DNA from: Manis javanica
Lineage: Eukaryota > Chordata > Mammalia > Pholidota > Manidae
Direction: 5' to 3'
NCBI RefSeq assembly: GCF_040802235.1
Contig: NC_133169.1
Location: 39,873,034-39,937,033, forward strand
Length of the DNA stretch: 64,000 nucleotides
Positions within the stretch are counted from its first letter, which is position 1. Each line of letters starts with the position of its first letter. Position numbers and translations under genes: made by a program. The notes beneath the pieces are model-generated. The model was not told the DNA's origin, made no database searches, and was given only the letters and a program-made list of their open reading frames with translations. Positions 33,789-46,094 of this stretch are shown piece by piece.

Positions 33789-36700
33789 ATGGCAATAAGT
33801 ACATACCTATTGATAATCACTCTAAATGTAAGTGGACTGACTGCACCAATCAAAAGACATAGAGTCACTGAATGGATAAAAAAACAAGACCCATCTATAT
33901 GCTACCTATAAGAGACTCACTTTAAACCCAAAGACATGCACAGACTAAAAGTGAAGGAATGGAAAAAGATATTTCATGCAACTAATAGGGAGAAAAAAGC
34001 AGTTGTAGAACTTGTATCAGGCAAAATAGATTTCAAAACAAAGAAAGTCACAAGAGACAAAGAAGGACAGTATATAATGATAAAAGGCTCAATCCAACAA
34101 GAAGATATAACCATTATAAATATGTATGTGCCCAACACAGGAGCACATACATATGTGAAACTAACACTAACAGAATTAAAAGGGAAATAGAATGCAATGC
34201 ATTCATTCTAGGAGACTTCAACACACCATTCACTCTGAGGGACAAAAAAACCAGACAGAAAATAAATAAGGAGACAGAGGCACTGAACAACACATTAGAA
34301 TACATGTACCTAACAGACATCTACAGAACTCTACACCCAAAAGCAGCAGAATACACATTCTTCTCAAGTGCCCATGGAACATTTTCAAGATTAGATCATA
34401 TACTAGGTCACACAAAGAGCCTTCATAAATTCAAAAAGATTGAAATTGTACCAACCAGTTCCTCAGACCACAAATGTATGAAACTAGAAAAAAATTATGT
34501 GAAGAAAACGAAAAATCCCACAAACACATGGAGGCTTCACAACATGCTCCTAAATAACCAACGGATCAATGACCAAGTAAAAACAGAGATCAAGTAATAT
34601 ATGGAGACAAATGACAACAATAATTTAACACTGCAAAATCTGTGGGACATAGCGAAGGCTGTGCTAAGAGGAAAGTATATTGCAATACAGGCCTACCTCA
34701 GGAAAGAAGAGCAATGCCATATGAGCAGTCTAAATTCACAATTAATGAAACTAGGAAAAGAAGAAAAAATGAGACCCAAAGTCAGTAAAAGGAGGGACAT
34801 AATAAAGATTAGAGCATAAATAAATAAAATCGAGAAGAATAAAACAATAGAAAGAATGAATGACAGCAAGAGCTGGTTCTTTCAGAGAATAAACAAAATA
34901 GATAAACCCCTAGCTAGACATATCAAGAAAAAAAGGAAGTCTACTCACATAAACAGAGTCAGAAATGAGAAAGGAAATGGACACCACAGAAATACAAAGA
35001 ATTATGAGAGAATACTATGAAAAATTATATGCTAACAAACTGGATAACTAGAAGAAATGGACAACTTGCTAGAAAAATACCACCTTCCAAGGTTGACCCA
35101 GAAAGAAACAGAGAATCTGAACAGACCAATTACCAGCAAGGAAATGGAACTGTTAATCAAAAATGTACCTAAGAACAAAACACCTGGACCAGATGGCTTC
35201 ACCACTGAATTTTATCAAACTTTTAGTGAAAACTTAATACCCATCCTCCTTAAAGTTTTCCAAAAAGTAGAAGAGGGAATACTTTCTAACTCATTCTATG
35301 AGGCCAACATCACTCTAATACCAAAACCAGGCAAAGACACCACAAAAAAAGAAAATTACAGTCCAATATCCCTGATGAACATAGATGCAAAAATACTCAA
35401 CAAAACATTAGCAAACCTAATTCAAAAATACATCAAAAAGATCATCCATCATGATGATGTAAGATTTATTCCAGGCATGTAAGGATGATACAACATTCAA
35501 AATCCATCAACATCATCCATCACATCAAAAAAAAAGGACAAAAACCACATGATCATCTCCATAGATGCTAAAAAACATTTGAAAAAATTCAACACCCATT
35601 CATGATAAAAACTCTCAAAATGGGTAAAGAGGGCAAGTACCTCAGCATAATATAGGCATTTATGACAATCCCACAGCCAACATTATACTTAAAAGTGAGA
35701 AGCTGAAAGCTTTTCCTTTAAGATCAGGAACAAGACAAGGATGCCCACTCTCCCTACTTCTATTCAACATAGTACTGGGGGACATAGCCACAGCAATCAG
35801 ATAACACAAAGAAATAAAAACATCCAGATTGACAAGGAAGAAGTTAAATCATCCCTGTTTGCAGATGACATGAAATTGTACATAAAACACCATAAAGAAT
35901 CATTCCAAAATTACTAGATCTAATATCTGAAGTCAGCAAAGTTGCCAGATACAAAATTAATGCACAGAAATCTGTTGCATTCCTATACACTAATGATGAA
36001 CTAGCAGAATGAGAAATCAAGAAAATAATTCTATTCACAATTGCATCAAAAAGAATAAAATACAGAGAAATAAACCTAACCAAGGAAGTAAAAGACCTAT
36101 ATTCTGAAAACTACAAGACACTCATGAGAGAAATTAAAGAAGATACCAATAAATGGAAAGATATCTTGTGCTCATGACTAGCAAGAATTAATATTATCAA
36201 AATGGCCATTCTGTCAAAAGCAATCTGCACATTCAATGCAATCCCTATCTAAATAGCAACAGCATTCTTCAATGAACTAGAACAAACAGTTTTAAAATTC
36301 ATACAGAACCACAAAAGATCTAAATAGCCAAAACAATCCTCAGAAGGAAGAATAAAGCAGGAGGCATTACACTCTCTGAGTTCAAGCTCTACTACAAACC
36401 CACAGTAATCAAGACAATTTGGTACTGGCAGAAAAATAGACCCATAGACCAGACTGGTCTGGAACAGTCTGGAACAGGTCATGGAACAGACTGGAGAGCC
36501 CAGATATACACCCAAGCATACATAATCAATTAATGTATGATAATGTAGCCATGGACATAAAATGTGGAAATGACAGCCTCTTCAACAACTGGTTTTGGCC
36601 AAACTGGTGTTGGACAGCTACATGCAAGAGAATGAAACTGGATTATTGTCTAATCCCATACACAAAAGTAAACTCAAAATGGATCAAAGTCCTGAATTTA

Positions 36701-37624
36701 AGTCATGAAACCATAAAACTCTTAGAAGAAATCATAGTCAGAAACCTCTTGACTATAAACATGAGCAACTTTTTCCTGAACACATCTCCTCAGGCAAGGG
36801 AAACAATCAGAAATGAACAAATGGGACTACATCATGCTAAAAACTTCTGTACAGCAAAGGAAGTACATCAGCAGAAAAAAAAGGCATCCTACAGTATGGG
36901 AGAATATATTTGTAAATGACATATTTGATAAGGGGTTAACATCTAATATATTTAAAGAACTCACACACCTCAACACCCAAAAAGCAAATAACCTGATTAA
37001 AAAATGGGCAGAGGATATGAACAGACACTCCTCCAAAGAAGAAATTTAGATGGCCAACAGACACATGAAAAGATGCTCCACATCGCTAATGATCAGGGAA
37101 ATGCAAATTTAAACCACAATGAAATATCACCTCATACAAGTTGGGATGGCCAACATTGAAAAGACTAGGAACAACAAATGCTCGTGAGGATGCAGAGAAA
37201 GGGGAACCCTCTTACACTGCTGGTGGGAATGTAAACTAGGTTAACCATTGTGGAAAACAGTATGGAGGTTCCTCAAAAAACTCATAATAGAAATACCAGT
37301 TGACCCAGGAATTCCACTTCTAGGAATTTACTCCAAGAATGTAGGATCCCAGTTTCAAAAAGACATATGCACCCCTATGTTTATCACAGCACTATTTGCA
37401 ATAGCCAAGAAATGGGAGCAAGCTAAGTGTCCAGTCCATCAGTAGATGAATGGAAATAGAAGATGTGTTATATATATGCAATGGAATATGATTCAGCCAT
37501 AAGAAGAAAACAAATCGTACCATTTGCAACAACATGGATGAAACTAGAGGGTATTAAGCTCAGCGAAATAAGCCAGGCAGGGAAAGACAAGTATCAAATA
37601 ATTTCACTCATCTGTAGAGTATAA
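33789..37624 (+). pseudogene. L1 ORF2, decayed
   Basis: ATG 33789 starts MAISTYLLIITLNVSGLTAPIKRHRV, the endonuclease domain, with an early stop inside the QETH motif. Further blocks include HRLKVKEWKK and TGAHTYVK (33936-34190) and, in 35057-35482, the reverse transcriptase entry blocks [24 protein letters not shown] and [13 protein letters not shown]. The FADD catalytic box is at about 35858-35880 ([10 protein letters not shown]) and the C-terminal DPGIPLLGIYSKN at 37248-37445. The frame ends at TAA 37622-37624. The length of 3836 bases is not a multiple of three, so net indels are present. It is inactive. Confidence 0.88.
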
Positions 37625-37969
37625 GAACAAAGCAAAAACTGATGGAACAAAACAGCAGCAGACTCACAGAACCCAAGAATGGACTAACAGTTACCCAAGG
37701 GAAAGAGACTGGGGAGGGTAGGTGGGAAAGGAGGGAAAAGGAGAATAAGGGGCATTATGATTAGCACACATAATGTAGGGGGAGCACGTGGAAGGCAGTA
37801 TAGAACAAAGAAGACAAGCAGTGACTCTATAGCATCTAACTACACTGATGAACAGTGACTGTAATGGAGTATGTGGTGAGGACTTGAAAATGGGAGGAAT
37901 CTAGTAACCACAATGTTGCCCATATGATTTTTTATTAATGCTACCAAAGTTAAAAAAAAAAGAAATCTT

Positions 37970-38400
37970 CGCATATGCAACAACATGTATAGTTCTAAAG
38001 GGTATTATGCTAAGTTAAATAAGCCAGGTGGAGAAAGACAAATGCCATATGATTTCACTTTTTTTGTGGAATATAAAAACACAGCAAAAAAAAAATGAAC
38101 AAAATAGCAGTAGACACAGAGACACTGAGAAGTGACTGCTGGTTACCATGAGAAAGGGGTGGGGTGGGTGTGTGGGATGGTAAGGGGCATAAAGGGGCAC
38201 AAAAATTGTCATTCATAATATAAGTTGGTCACAAGGATAGTAGTACAGCATGGAGAAAGTGGCCAGTTTCTATAGTGACAGATAGTAGCTGCACTGTTGG
38301 GGGAGAGGATTTAATAATATGGGTTACTGTTTAACCACTGTTATGTATTTGAAACCAATGTAAGATTTTATATCAGTGTTACTTCAATAAAAAGTAGTTA
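37970..38400 (+). mobile_element. LINE-1 3' end, older subfamily, plus strand
   Basis: It begins in the ORF2 end ('gcaacaacatgtatagttctaaagggtattatgctaag') right after the poly(A) of L1-B. The 3' UTR signature of the 19750 fragment follows, ending 'cttcaataaaaagtag'. Confidence 0.8.
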
Positions 38401-39019
38401 TCATTTTATGCAATCTGTGGGTTTCTTTAATTTACAGTGAAGCTATATTTTTCTATATTTACATAAATTTATATTAAATACTAATACATAGCATATTATT
38501 TTTTTTATTATACTAGGGATTTCATTCACATTTTGGCTCTAATTTAAATGGAAGCATGGAATTTCATCACATGTCCTCTATTCATCAGTTTCATCATGAA
38601 CAGTAACAGTTTTTGAGTACTTGAAAATACTAATGGCTACTATTTAGTGAGAACTTTCTAAATTCCTGTGACCCTGATAGGTTACAGGAATACTTGTACC
38701 CTATGTTATTATTAAAAATATGGCATATAATTATGCACATTTATTTGAAACACAAACATGAGACCCACAGGTGGTAAGAAATGTGCCTAACATCAGAGAA
38801 TTTGTAGTTGCTATAGAACGAGAAGTGAGCTCTGCCTGACCCGTGAGCCCACACATTTAGTTGTATTCCTGAATTCAAATAAACTATGAGCTTAAGTGAA
38901 ACTATGTGCCATGGGCTACTCCTGTGATCACTAGTCTGTTCCATTGTCTATATGTCTGTTTTTATATTACAGTCAACTGTTTTTATTTAGTGTAGCTTTG
39001 TAATACAATTTGAGTTCAC
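38401..39019. other. AT-rich intergenic DNA
   Basis: Nothing recognised. Confidence 0.5.
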
Positions 39020-39081
39020 TAACCAAGACACAGAAACAACCTAAGTGTCTAACAATGGATGGAAGGATAAACAAATTATAT

Positions 39082-39127
<46 letters not shown>

Positions 39128-39610
39128 ACAAAATTTCATTTATGAAAAAGAAGGAAATCCTGATAGTGTAAAAATATTGGTTAACCTGGGGGATATAAAG
39201 CTAGTGAAATAAGCCAGACAAAGAAGGATAAATACTACATGATGTTGGTTACATGCAGAACCTGAGAATGTCTAACTTACAGAACCAGAGAACAGAATGG
39301 CAGTTTCCAAGGCTGGGGGTGTGGGTAGGGGACATGGTGGTCAAAGGGTAAAAAGTTTCAAGTATGTAGATGAGTCAGTTCTGGGGCTAATATAAAGCAT
39401 GAAGACTATAGTGAATAATATTGCATCATATACTTGAAATTTTCTGATTGAGTGTCGTCACACACACACACAAATTATCATAACTACATAAGATGATGGT
39501 TGTATCCCACTAGTTTGATTTTGATACTCATTTCATAATACATATGCACATCAACATATTATACACATTGAAGATGTACAAGCTTTTATCAATTTTATTT
39601 CAAAAAAATC
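39020..39610 (+). mobile_element. LINE-1 3' end (L1M-like), plus strand
   Basis: It holds 'caacctaagtgtctaacaatggatgg', an internal CA repeat, 'agtgaaataagccagacaaagaaggataaatac', 'aatggcagtttccaaggctggg' and a 3' UTR. It is diverged and lacks a clear tail. Confidence 0.75.
39085..39129. repeat. (CA)n microsatellite
   Basis: About 20 CA units with one TA interruption, inside the L1 fragment. A second short CA run is at 39461-39473. Confidence 0.95.
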
Positions 39611-39709
39611 TGGGGAGAACAAAAAATGCATATGGGCAGATGGTACTAGGGTAAAAGACCAACAAATTTAGATATCAAGAAATTAATTATACAGGAATGC
39701 ACAGCAGGT

Positions 39710-39985
39710 GACTCATAGACACTGAGAAGTGACTGTTGGTTACCATGCAGGAAGGGTTGAGGTGGGTGGATGAAAGAGGTGAATGGGATAAAGAAGCACA
39801 AAATACCAATCATAACAAATTAATAAAGGGGATAAATTACAGCATAGAGAATATAGTTAATAACTGTATAACATTTTTCTGTTGACAGTAACTCACTAGT
39901 TTTTACTAATGTATATAACTGTTGAATCTCCATGTTGTATATTTGAACCAAAATAATATTGTATGTCAACTATAATTCAATAGCA
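39710..39985 (+). mobile_element. LINE-1 3' UTR fragment, plus strand
   Basis: It carries 'gactcatagacactgagaag', 'tgactgttggttaccatgca' and 'aactgttgaatctccatgttg', as at 19750. Confidence 0.78.
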
Positions 39986-41137
39986 ATATAAATTATATGA
40001 AGTTAATTCTTAAATATTCACTTTTACCACTCATTTTCCTTTGGAGACCACAAAATTAATTAGTATTTGCCTCACCATCACCTGCAGGGAGTAATAAATG
40101 ATAAGTACATGAAAACCAAATATTGACCTCAAAAATCTGTAAATAGATTAGAGAAACATTTAATTATTTATCCCCTGAGTGCAAGCTATGGTGAGTGCTA
40201 GCTGTAATATATCCAAATAGGAACCATGTTCTGGAAATTATATTTACAGGTATGGAGTAGAATAAATTATACTACCTGGATACAGAAATCAGGACATGCT
40301 GAGAAAATAACTTAAGTAATCAGATCTAATGCAGTGTGGGGGAAATGATAATAAGGAACTGACACATCGTGAAAAAGAGCCAGGACTGGGGATAAATGTA
40401 TTTTCAACATAATAGTAGCAGTAAAGTACAAAGCAAATTTTTACAAAATTTTTGAAATGAAGAAGCAATAATATATTGGACATTTCAAAAGCAAATATTA
40501 GAAAAAGGAGAAAAGGTAGCCATTCCAATGAAGTACAATTAACATCTATGTTGAAAATCATACATTCATTATGTAGAAACAATATATAGGAACATCTTTA
40601 CTAACAATATGTTCTATAATTAAAATGTAAGTTATTAAGACACAAAGTTAATACCAAGACAGATGAAGCAATGATTTTAAAATGTGTTACGAAAAAATCT
40701 TTTAGTGAATTCATATTTAAAACATATTAAGGATATCAATTCATATTGATTAAGTTATTCAATGTCAGAAAATTAGAGCAAGTTCATCTTAGGAACTTAT
40801 TTAAAATTTGGAAACCCTATATACATGAAAACAATCCAACATTTAAAATGGGGGTTTTGTAATACAACTAAATTCTTAATGAAAATTAATTAATGACATC
40901 ACAATTCCTCTTTTTGAAAATATGTGTACTTTGAAAAAATGAATAAAATTAATAAGAATAAAAATCCATTTCATGAATTCCATGAATAAAAGTAATCACA
41001 ATTAAGTTATACTTGAACATATAGGATAAATGATGAAAAGAAAAAAAAGGTGCAATTATATTTTATCTTCAGGTAGAAGAAATTATTTTGTCTGCTCTAA
41101 TTTTGAAAATCTGCTTCACCCGTTGAGGATTCACACT
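39986..41137. other. AT-rich intergenic DNA downstream of an OR pseudogene
   Basis: No gene supported. Confidence 0.5.
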
Positions 41138-42080
41138 GGAAACCTGATCACTCCATCTTCCACATTTCCCCAGCACCCTCCTGAGAGCCCTGGTGACATC
41201 CTTGTTCTGCAGGCTTTAGATGAGGGGGTTGAGCGTGGGCGTGAGGATGGTGTAGAAGACGGAGAGCACTTCACCCCACTCAGGGGGGTGGGAGGACTTG
41301 GGCAGAATGTACTTGATGATACTAGCCCCATAAAACAGAGACACCACGATCATGTGGGAAGAGCAAGTAGCCAAAGCTTTCCTGAGAACCAGGCTTGATC
41401 CTGTGCCCAGTACAGTGGACAGCATGCATCTATAGGAGGCCAGAATGGCTGAGAATGGAGTAAGCAAAAAAATAAAACCACTGACAAAAACACCCTTTTC
41501 ATACTGGGAGGTGTCAGTACAGACCAGTTTCAGTAAGTGTGGGATCTCACAAAAGAAATGATGGATTTGCCTAGAGGCACAGTCAGGGAGATTCATAGTA
41601 CAGATAACATGAATGTAGGCATTGAGCAGTGCGCCCAGCCAGGACGTGAGCACCAGGAGTGTGCAGACCCTGGGGCGCATGAGGTTGGGGTAGTGCAGTG
41701 GGTGGCAGACAGCCACAGCGGTCATAAGCCATGACGGCCATCAGCAGGCACTCGGTACCCACAAGGCTCGTGAAGAGGAACATCTGAATGCTACACACCA
41801 AGAAGGAGATGTGATGGTTCCCAGGGAGAAAGTCCCTGCCATTTTGGGGGCAAACGTAGAGATGTACAAGAGGTCCATGAGGGAGAGCAGGCCGAGCAGG
41901 AAGTACATGGGACTGTGGAGCTGAGGGTCAGCTCTAATGAGGGTGATCATTGTCGTGTTGCCCAGCAGGGCCCCCAGGAGATCCAGTACAGTGAGAGCAA
42001 AGAAGTTCCAGGGAGCTGAGGTGCCTTGAAACAGATCCGAGAGGAGGAAGTCACGCCCTGAAGTCTGGTTGCTCTGCCAT
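41138..42080 (-). pseudogene. olfactory receptor pseudogene, OR2T-like (copy 1)
   Basis: The seven-membrane OR plan is readable on the minus strand in three frames: TM1-TM2 with LHSPMYFLLGLLSLMDLLYIS (42118-41741), TM3 with SLVGTECLLMAVMAYDR (41801-41583), and CHPLHYPNLMRP through LATCSSHMIVVSLF to TPTLNPLI (41725-41216). Lesions visible are: the ATG at 42080 is one base out of frame with the body; a one-base loss in the G-run after TM2 (near 41822); a 2-base deletion in the DRYVA motif near 41727; and TAC to TAA in the NPLIY motif at 41216-41218. The first two are shared with the copy at 59353-60273. No functional receptor can be made. Confidence 0.9.
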
Positions 42081-42118
42081 GACACTCTCTTGCTCCTAAT
42101 TTGGAAATTTGGACACAA

Positions 42119-43149
42119 TATTAAAGCATCTGTTCACAAACTAAGATTATTCTCAAATTAAATTATGGATCATTTTCCAATACATCAAGTTAATATTTTT
42201 TCTCTGGACTTAACTGTTTAAGTCTTAAAAAGTAAGTTTTATTTTTTTTATTTACTAATTGTAAACAAATTAATTTTATTTTTTATTATATACTAATAGT
42301 AAATAAATGAATTTTGCCTTTCAGACATTTCTAAGAAGTCTCAAAGAAACCATCCAAAATAAGACACTTGCCAAAAGGTAGAGTTTAAAATCATGTTTCT
42401 TCAAGTTTTCTAGAAATTGAGATTCTCAAGCAGTTACATTAAAATTCTACTTTGTAAATGGTCTCTGAACCAAGAAACATGCATTGATTAATCAAATCTC
42501 TCAGTTGATATCTGCATCAGTAATTACCCATGTTTATGAATAAATTCTATGGGGCAAGTATGGAAAAAGCTGGCAAAAAATTCAGAGTCCGAACAAATGT
42601 ATCTATGTCACCATTAGGTCTCTCACATAGAGTCCAAGTAATTCTAGAATTCTGACATGAAATCCAGAATGTGAAATAAAAAGCAATTTTTAGTAAAGGA
42701 AAATAATTTTCTCCTCTAAGGAGCTAATTTCAAAATATGAGGGATGATTAAATAAATTCGATATTTTAATTTGTGCTTTAATTGATCCAATCAAATAAGT
42801 AAACTGAGTGGGTGGGAAGGAATGTGGAGTCTAGTTGCTTACATACCTCATTTCATATGGCTACAAAGTGAATCTCCAAATGAGGAGGCTCTTAATGTGT
42901 GGCAAGCAGGCAAGTAGAGGTTCAAGACAGATATCAGGTTACAGTGGAAGGGTATTTTTAATGTTTGAGCTAAAATCTGAATTATTGTCATACTGATTGT
43001 GGCTGGGCAGCAATGTCATTGCTGCAAAAGCCACAAGTATTTATTCTTCCCTTTCCTTCTTAAAGTAATCTTTACATAAAGTGTCATCTTAAAGTAACTT
43101 CTTCCCTGATACAGCAAAGTAGAAAGCACACTTTCATAATGTTTTAAAC
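42119..43149. other. spacer between two head-to-head OR pseudogenes
   Basis: An AT-rich spacer of about 1.0 kb with no recognised gene. 'tttattttttttatttactaattgtaaacaaattaatttta' near 42238 is partly repeated at 42276-42300. Confidence 0.5.
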
Positions 43150-43903
43150 ATGTGCTTCCTGCTGAGCCAGCTCTCCCTCACCGACCTGATGCTGGTGGCC
43201 ACCACTGAGCCCAATGGCAGCCAGCCACCTGCTGGGCACCAGGTGCATCTCTCCCTTGGGCTGTGGATCCCAGATCTTCCTGCTTCTCACTCTGGGAGGG
43301 GGCGAGTGCTTCCTCTTTGCAGCCATGGCCTGTGACCACTACGTGGCCATCTGTCACCCCCTGAGCTACGCGGTCCTCATGAATCAGAGGCTCTGCTTGC
43401 ACATGGCCACAGGCTCCTGGCTTCTGGGAGCTTCAGATGGGCTGATGCAGGCCGTGGCCCCCCTGAGTTCCCCTTGCTGCTGCTCCCGGTTAATCAACCA
43501 CTTCTGTGAGGCACCATCTCTCACGCGCCTTGCCTGCGCTGACACCGTGGTTTTTGAGTTCTTCCTGTATGTGTGCTGCGTCCTGAAGCTCTTGATCCCT
43601 CTGTCTCTCATTTTGGCCTCCTATGGTCTCATCCTGGCTGCTGTGCAGCTCATGAAGTCAACCGCAGCCCGGAAGAAGGCCTTTGCCACCTGCTCCTCTC
43701 ACCTGGCTATTGTGGGGCTCTTCTTTGGCACCCTTATATTCACCTACATGTGGCCGAAATCCTACTGTTCAGTGGCCCACGACAAGGTGGTATCTGCTTT
43801 TTACACCATCTCCACGCCTGTGCTGAACCCTCTTATTTATAGTGTGAGGAATGAGGATGTCAAGGTGGCTTTGAGAAAGTGGATGGAGGAACATTTTATG
43901 TGA
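43150..43903 (+). pseudogene. olfactory receptor pseudogene, OR2 family, 5'-truncated
   Basis: The sequence starts inside TM2 ([18 protein letters not shown], 43150-43205). A frameshift near 43210-43214 (where VPKMAA is expected) then moves to the frame 43214-43903. That frame is long and clean: [15 protein letters not shown] in place of the usual [35 protein letters not shown] in TM6, [13 protein letters not shown] in TM7, and a stop at 43901-43903. TM1 and the N-terminus are missing altogether. Without TM1 and most of TM2 it cannot be a normal receptor. The sequence fits the OR2T/OR2M branch; I am less sure of the subfamily. Confidence 0.88.
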
Positions 43904-46094
43904 TATCATAATATTAAACATAATTTGACAAAATGGCATCACCCAAATAGGATTTAGGTTACAAAATTCATGTTGTACAGAATTGATTACTTTTGCATGC
44001 CCAGTTCACATTGCATTTTTAAATAAGTAACTCCACATGGTAAATCTATTATAAATTTCACATTTTCTGTTGTCCTCTCTTGGGGTAGAATTTTTGTTCT
44101 GAATTTTGTACCTCAGTAAGAAGAGGGAGTATTGGAGGCACTAACTAACATGATATGCTCCACGACACCCACATAATTTGTATTTTCATACATATAACGG
44201 AAATCATTAGTTATGATGAATTATTCAAAGTCTATAATAATTTTGAAAAAAAAACAATATAGATCCTAACTTCATATAATTATGATAATTAAATTTCAAA
44301 TGAAATACATAAGCAACATGAATCACAAGCACAAATCATATAGAAATATTCATCAAAGCATTTGCTAGGGCAGAATTTTCTGTAACTGTGACTGAACAAA
44401 AATCCTTAAATAAAAGGTAGGCATATTTGATTAAATATATTTTAAGTATTAAAATATGTAGCATTCATGAAGATAATTAGTCAACCTGTTTAACAATGAA
44501 CACAAATTAAAAATTAACTCATAAGTGATGAAATGCACCATGTAAATTAACAAAGATAATATGTTTATTCACAATAATTAAGAAGAAAAAATCCAGGTAA
44601 TTTTTTCAGTATTTAAATGAATATCTACTTGCTGTTCACTGTTATCCAGATGAAAATAACCATCATTGATCACCAAGAAAGCAAAGGGCTGTAGGTTTCA
44701 TCCTTCTTTTTGATTACTGAAGGGCTTGGATCTATAGCCTTGGAAAATTCTTACACTTGTTAATCTCTGCAACTGTGTTTTAGTCACACAGAAAAAGACC
44801 TTCACCCTACAAATTTTGATTTGAAGATCTCAGTTTAGATATGAAGAAAACCAAATAAAGTATTCTCTTGCCCCAAATTGTTAAATCCGCAAATTTAATG
44901 ATGTCACAGAGAACTGTCACATCTCATTCATCCAACTATCTCACATTATCTCAAATTAAACACCATCTTTGCATCTCTGAAACAAGAAAGAAACATGTTT
45001 CTTCATAGCACCAACCATTGTAAGATTTTGCTCTAACTGAACATCAGAACCTTGAAGGTGAAATGCTAGAATAAAAGTTTACAGTGTATCATCTATTTCT
45101 CTGTTAATTTAAATGGATTATCTGGGAATAAAACTAAATGTTATGAAAATATATGACTACACACATCAGTCTCTAACATAATCATTATAAGTGCATACAC
45201 AGTAAGTTTTGGTAGTATATTCCAAGCTTTGGGATTTATATATTATGCTTCTACCAATTGAGAAGGACTCATGAAAGAATACTTGATCAATAGACAGGTT
45301 GATGTTTCTGCTTCCATGAAGTAATCTATGTTTTTAAATCCTTATATACCTTAATACATAAATGTAAATGAGATGTGCTTATATATATGATACATAATTT
45401 TGACAACAATAAAAAATCTAAGATCCCCAGCCACCTGAGCCCCCAACCAACAGCTAGCACCACCTCTCTGCAGAGTGTGTGAGCCATTTTGGGTGTGGAC
45501 ACCACTTTTCAGTTGAGCTGCTCCAACTGATACCTTGTAGAACAAAAATGAGCCTCCTAGAAAACTCTGTCCAAAAAGCAGTTTAATAATAAAAAAAATG
45601 CTGCTGTTGTTTTAAGCCACTATGCTTTGGAATGACTTGTCATGGAACAATAGTAACTAGAACCTATTTTGGTACCTCAATGAGAGTTGTTACAAGAACC
45701 AATACTAAAATCATGTGATATTGATACAGGAATTAGGTGGCTGACATAGAATATAGAAGGAACTTAAAGGTACTGTTAGCGGAAATCAAAGTTCTTGAAA
45801 ATCCTATTGAGGATTTAGAAGGAACTGCAAAAACTGTCATGGGTGGGTGGAGGAAAGGGACACCTTTTATGTAAACTGTGATAATATGTAAAAGAACAAA
45901 AGATTCTAAAGAACTCAGTGATTTAGCTAAGGATATATCTCCAGAGAGGATATCTATAATGACACCTGTATTTCAGGGACTAGGTCAGAAAATGAAAAGA
46001 TTGAGATAAGGTAAAGAAAATGTTAATATAGGAAATGAGGATATGCTGGGTCTGAGGTGAAAAGAAAATACTGTTCCCTAGCAAATAAAAATTA
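43904..46094. other. AT-rich intergenic DNA
   Basis: No gene supported. A short tail of an ancient repeat ('ttgttttaagccactatgctttgg', 'aatagtaactagaac') lies at 45595-45665. Confidence 0.5.

Larger units (their letters stand above)
31650..37965 (+). mobile_element. LINE-1, near full length, plus strand (L1-B)
   Basis: The element has a 5' UTR (31650-32635, starting near 'aaaaagatggcagtgtgagaag'), ORF1 (32636-33481), an inter-ORF segment with purine-rich 33640-33690, ORF2 (33789-37624) and a 3' UTR. The poly(A) run lies at 37952-37963. Its 3' UTR matches those of the L1s at 3030 and 4320 read in reverse, so all three belong to one subfamily. Stops and frameshifts in both ORFs make it inactive. 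No clear target duplication was found. Confidence 0.9.

Noticed and set aside
41030-41398. 122-codon plus-strand frame, and similar at 59748-60116
   Set aside because: These are antisense shadows of the OR2T-like pseudogenes.
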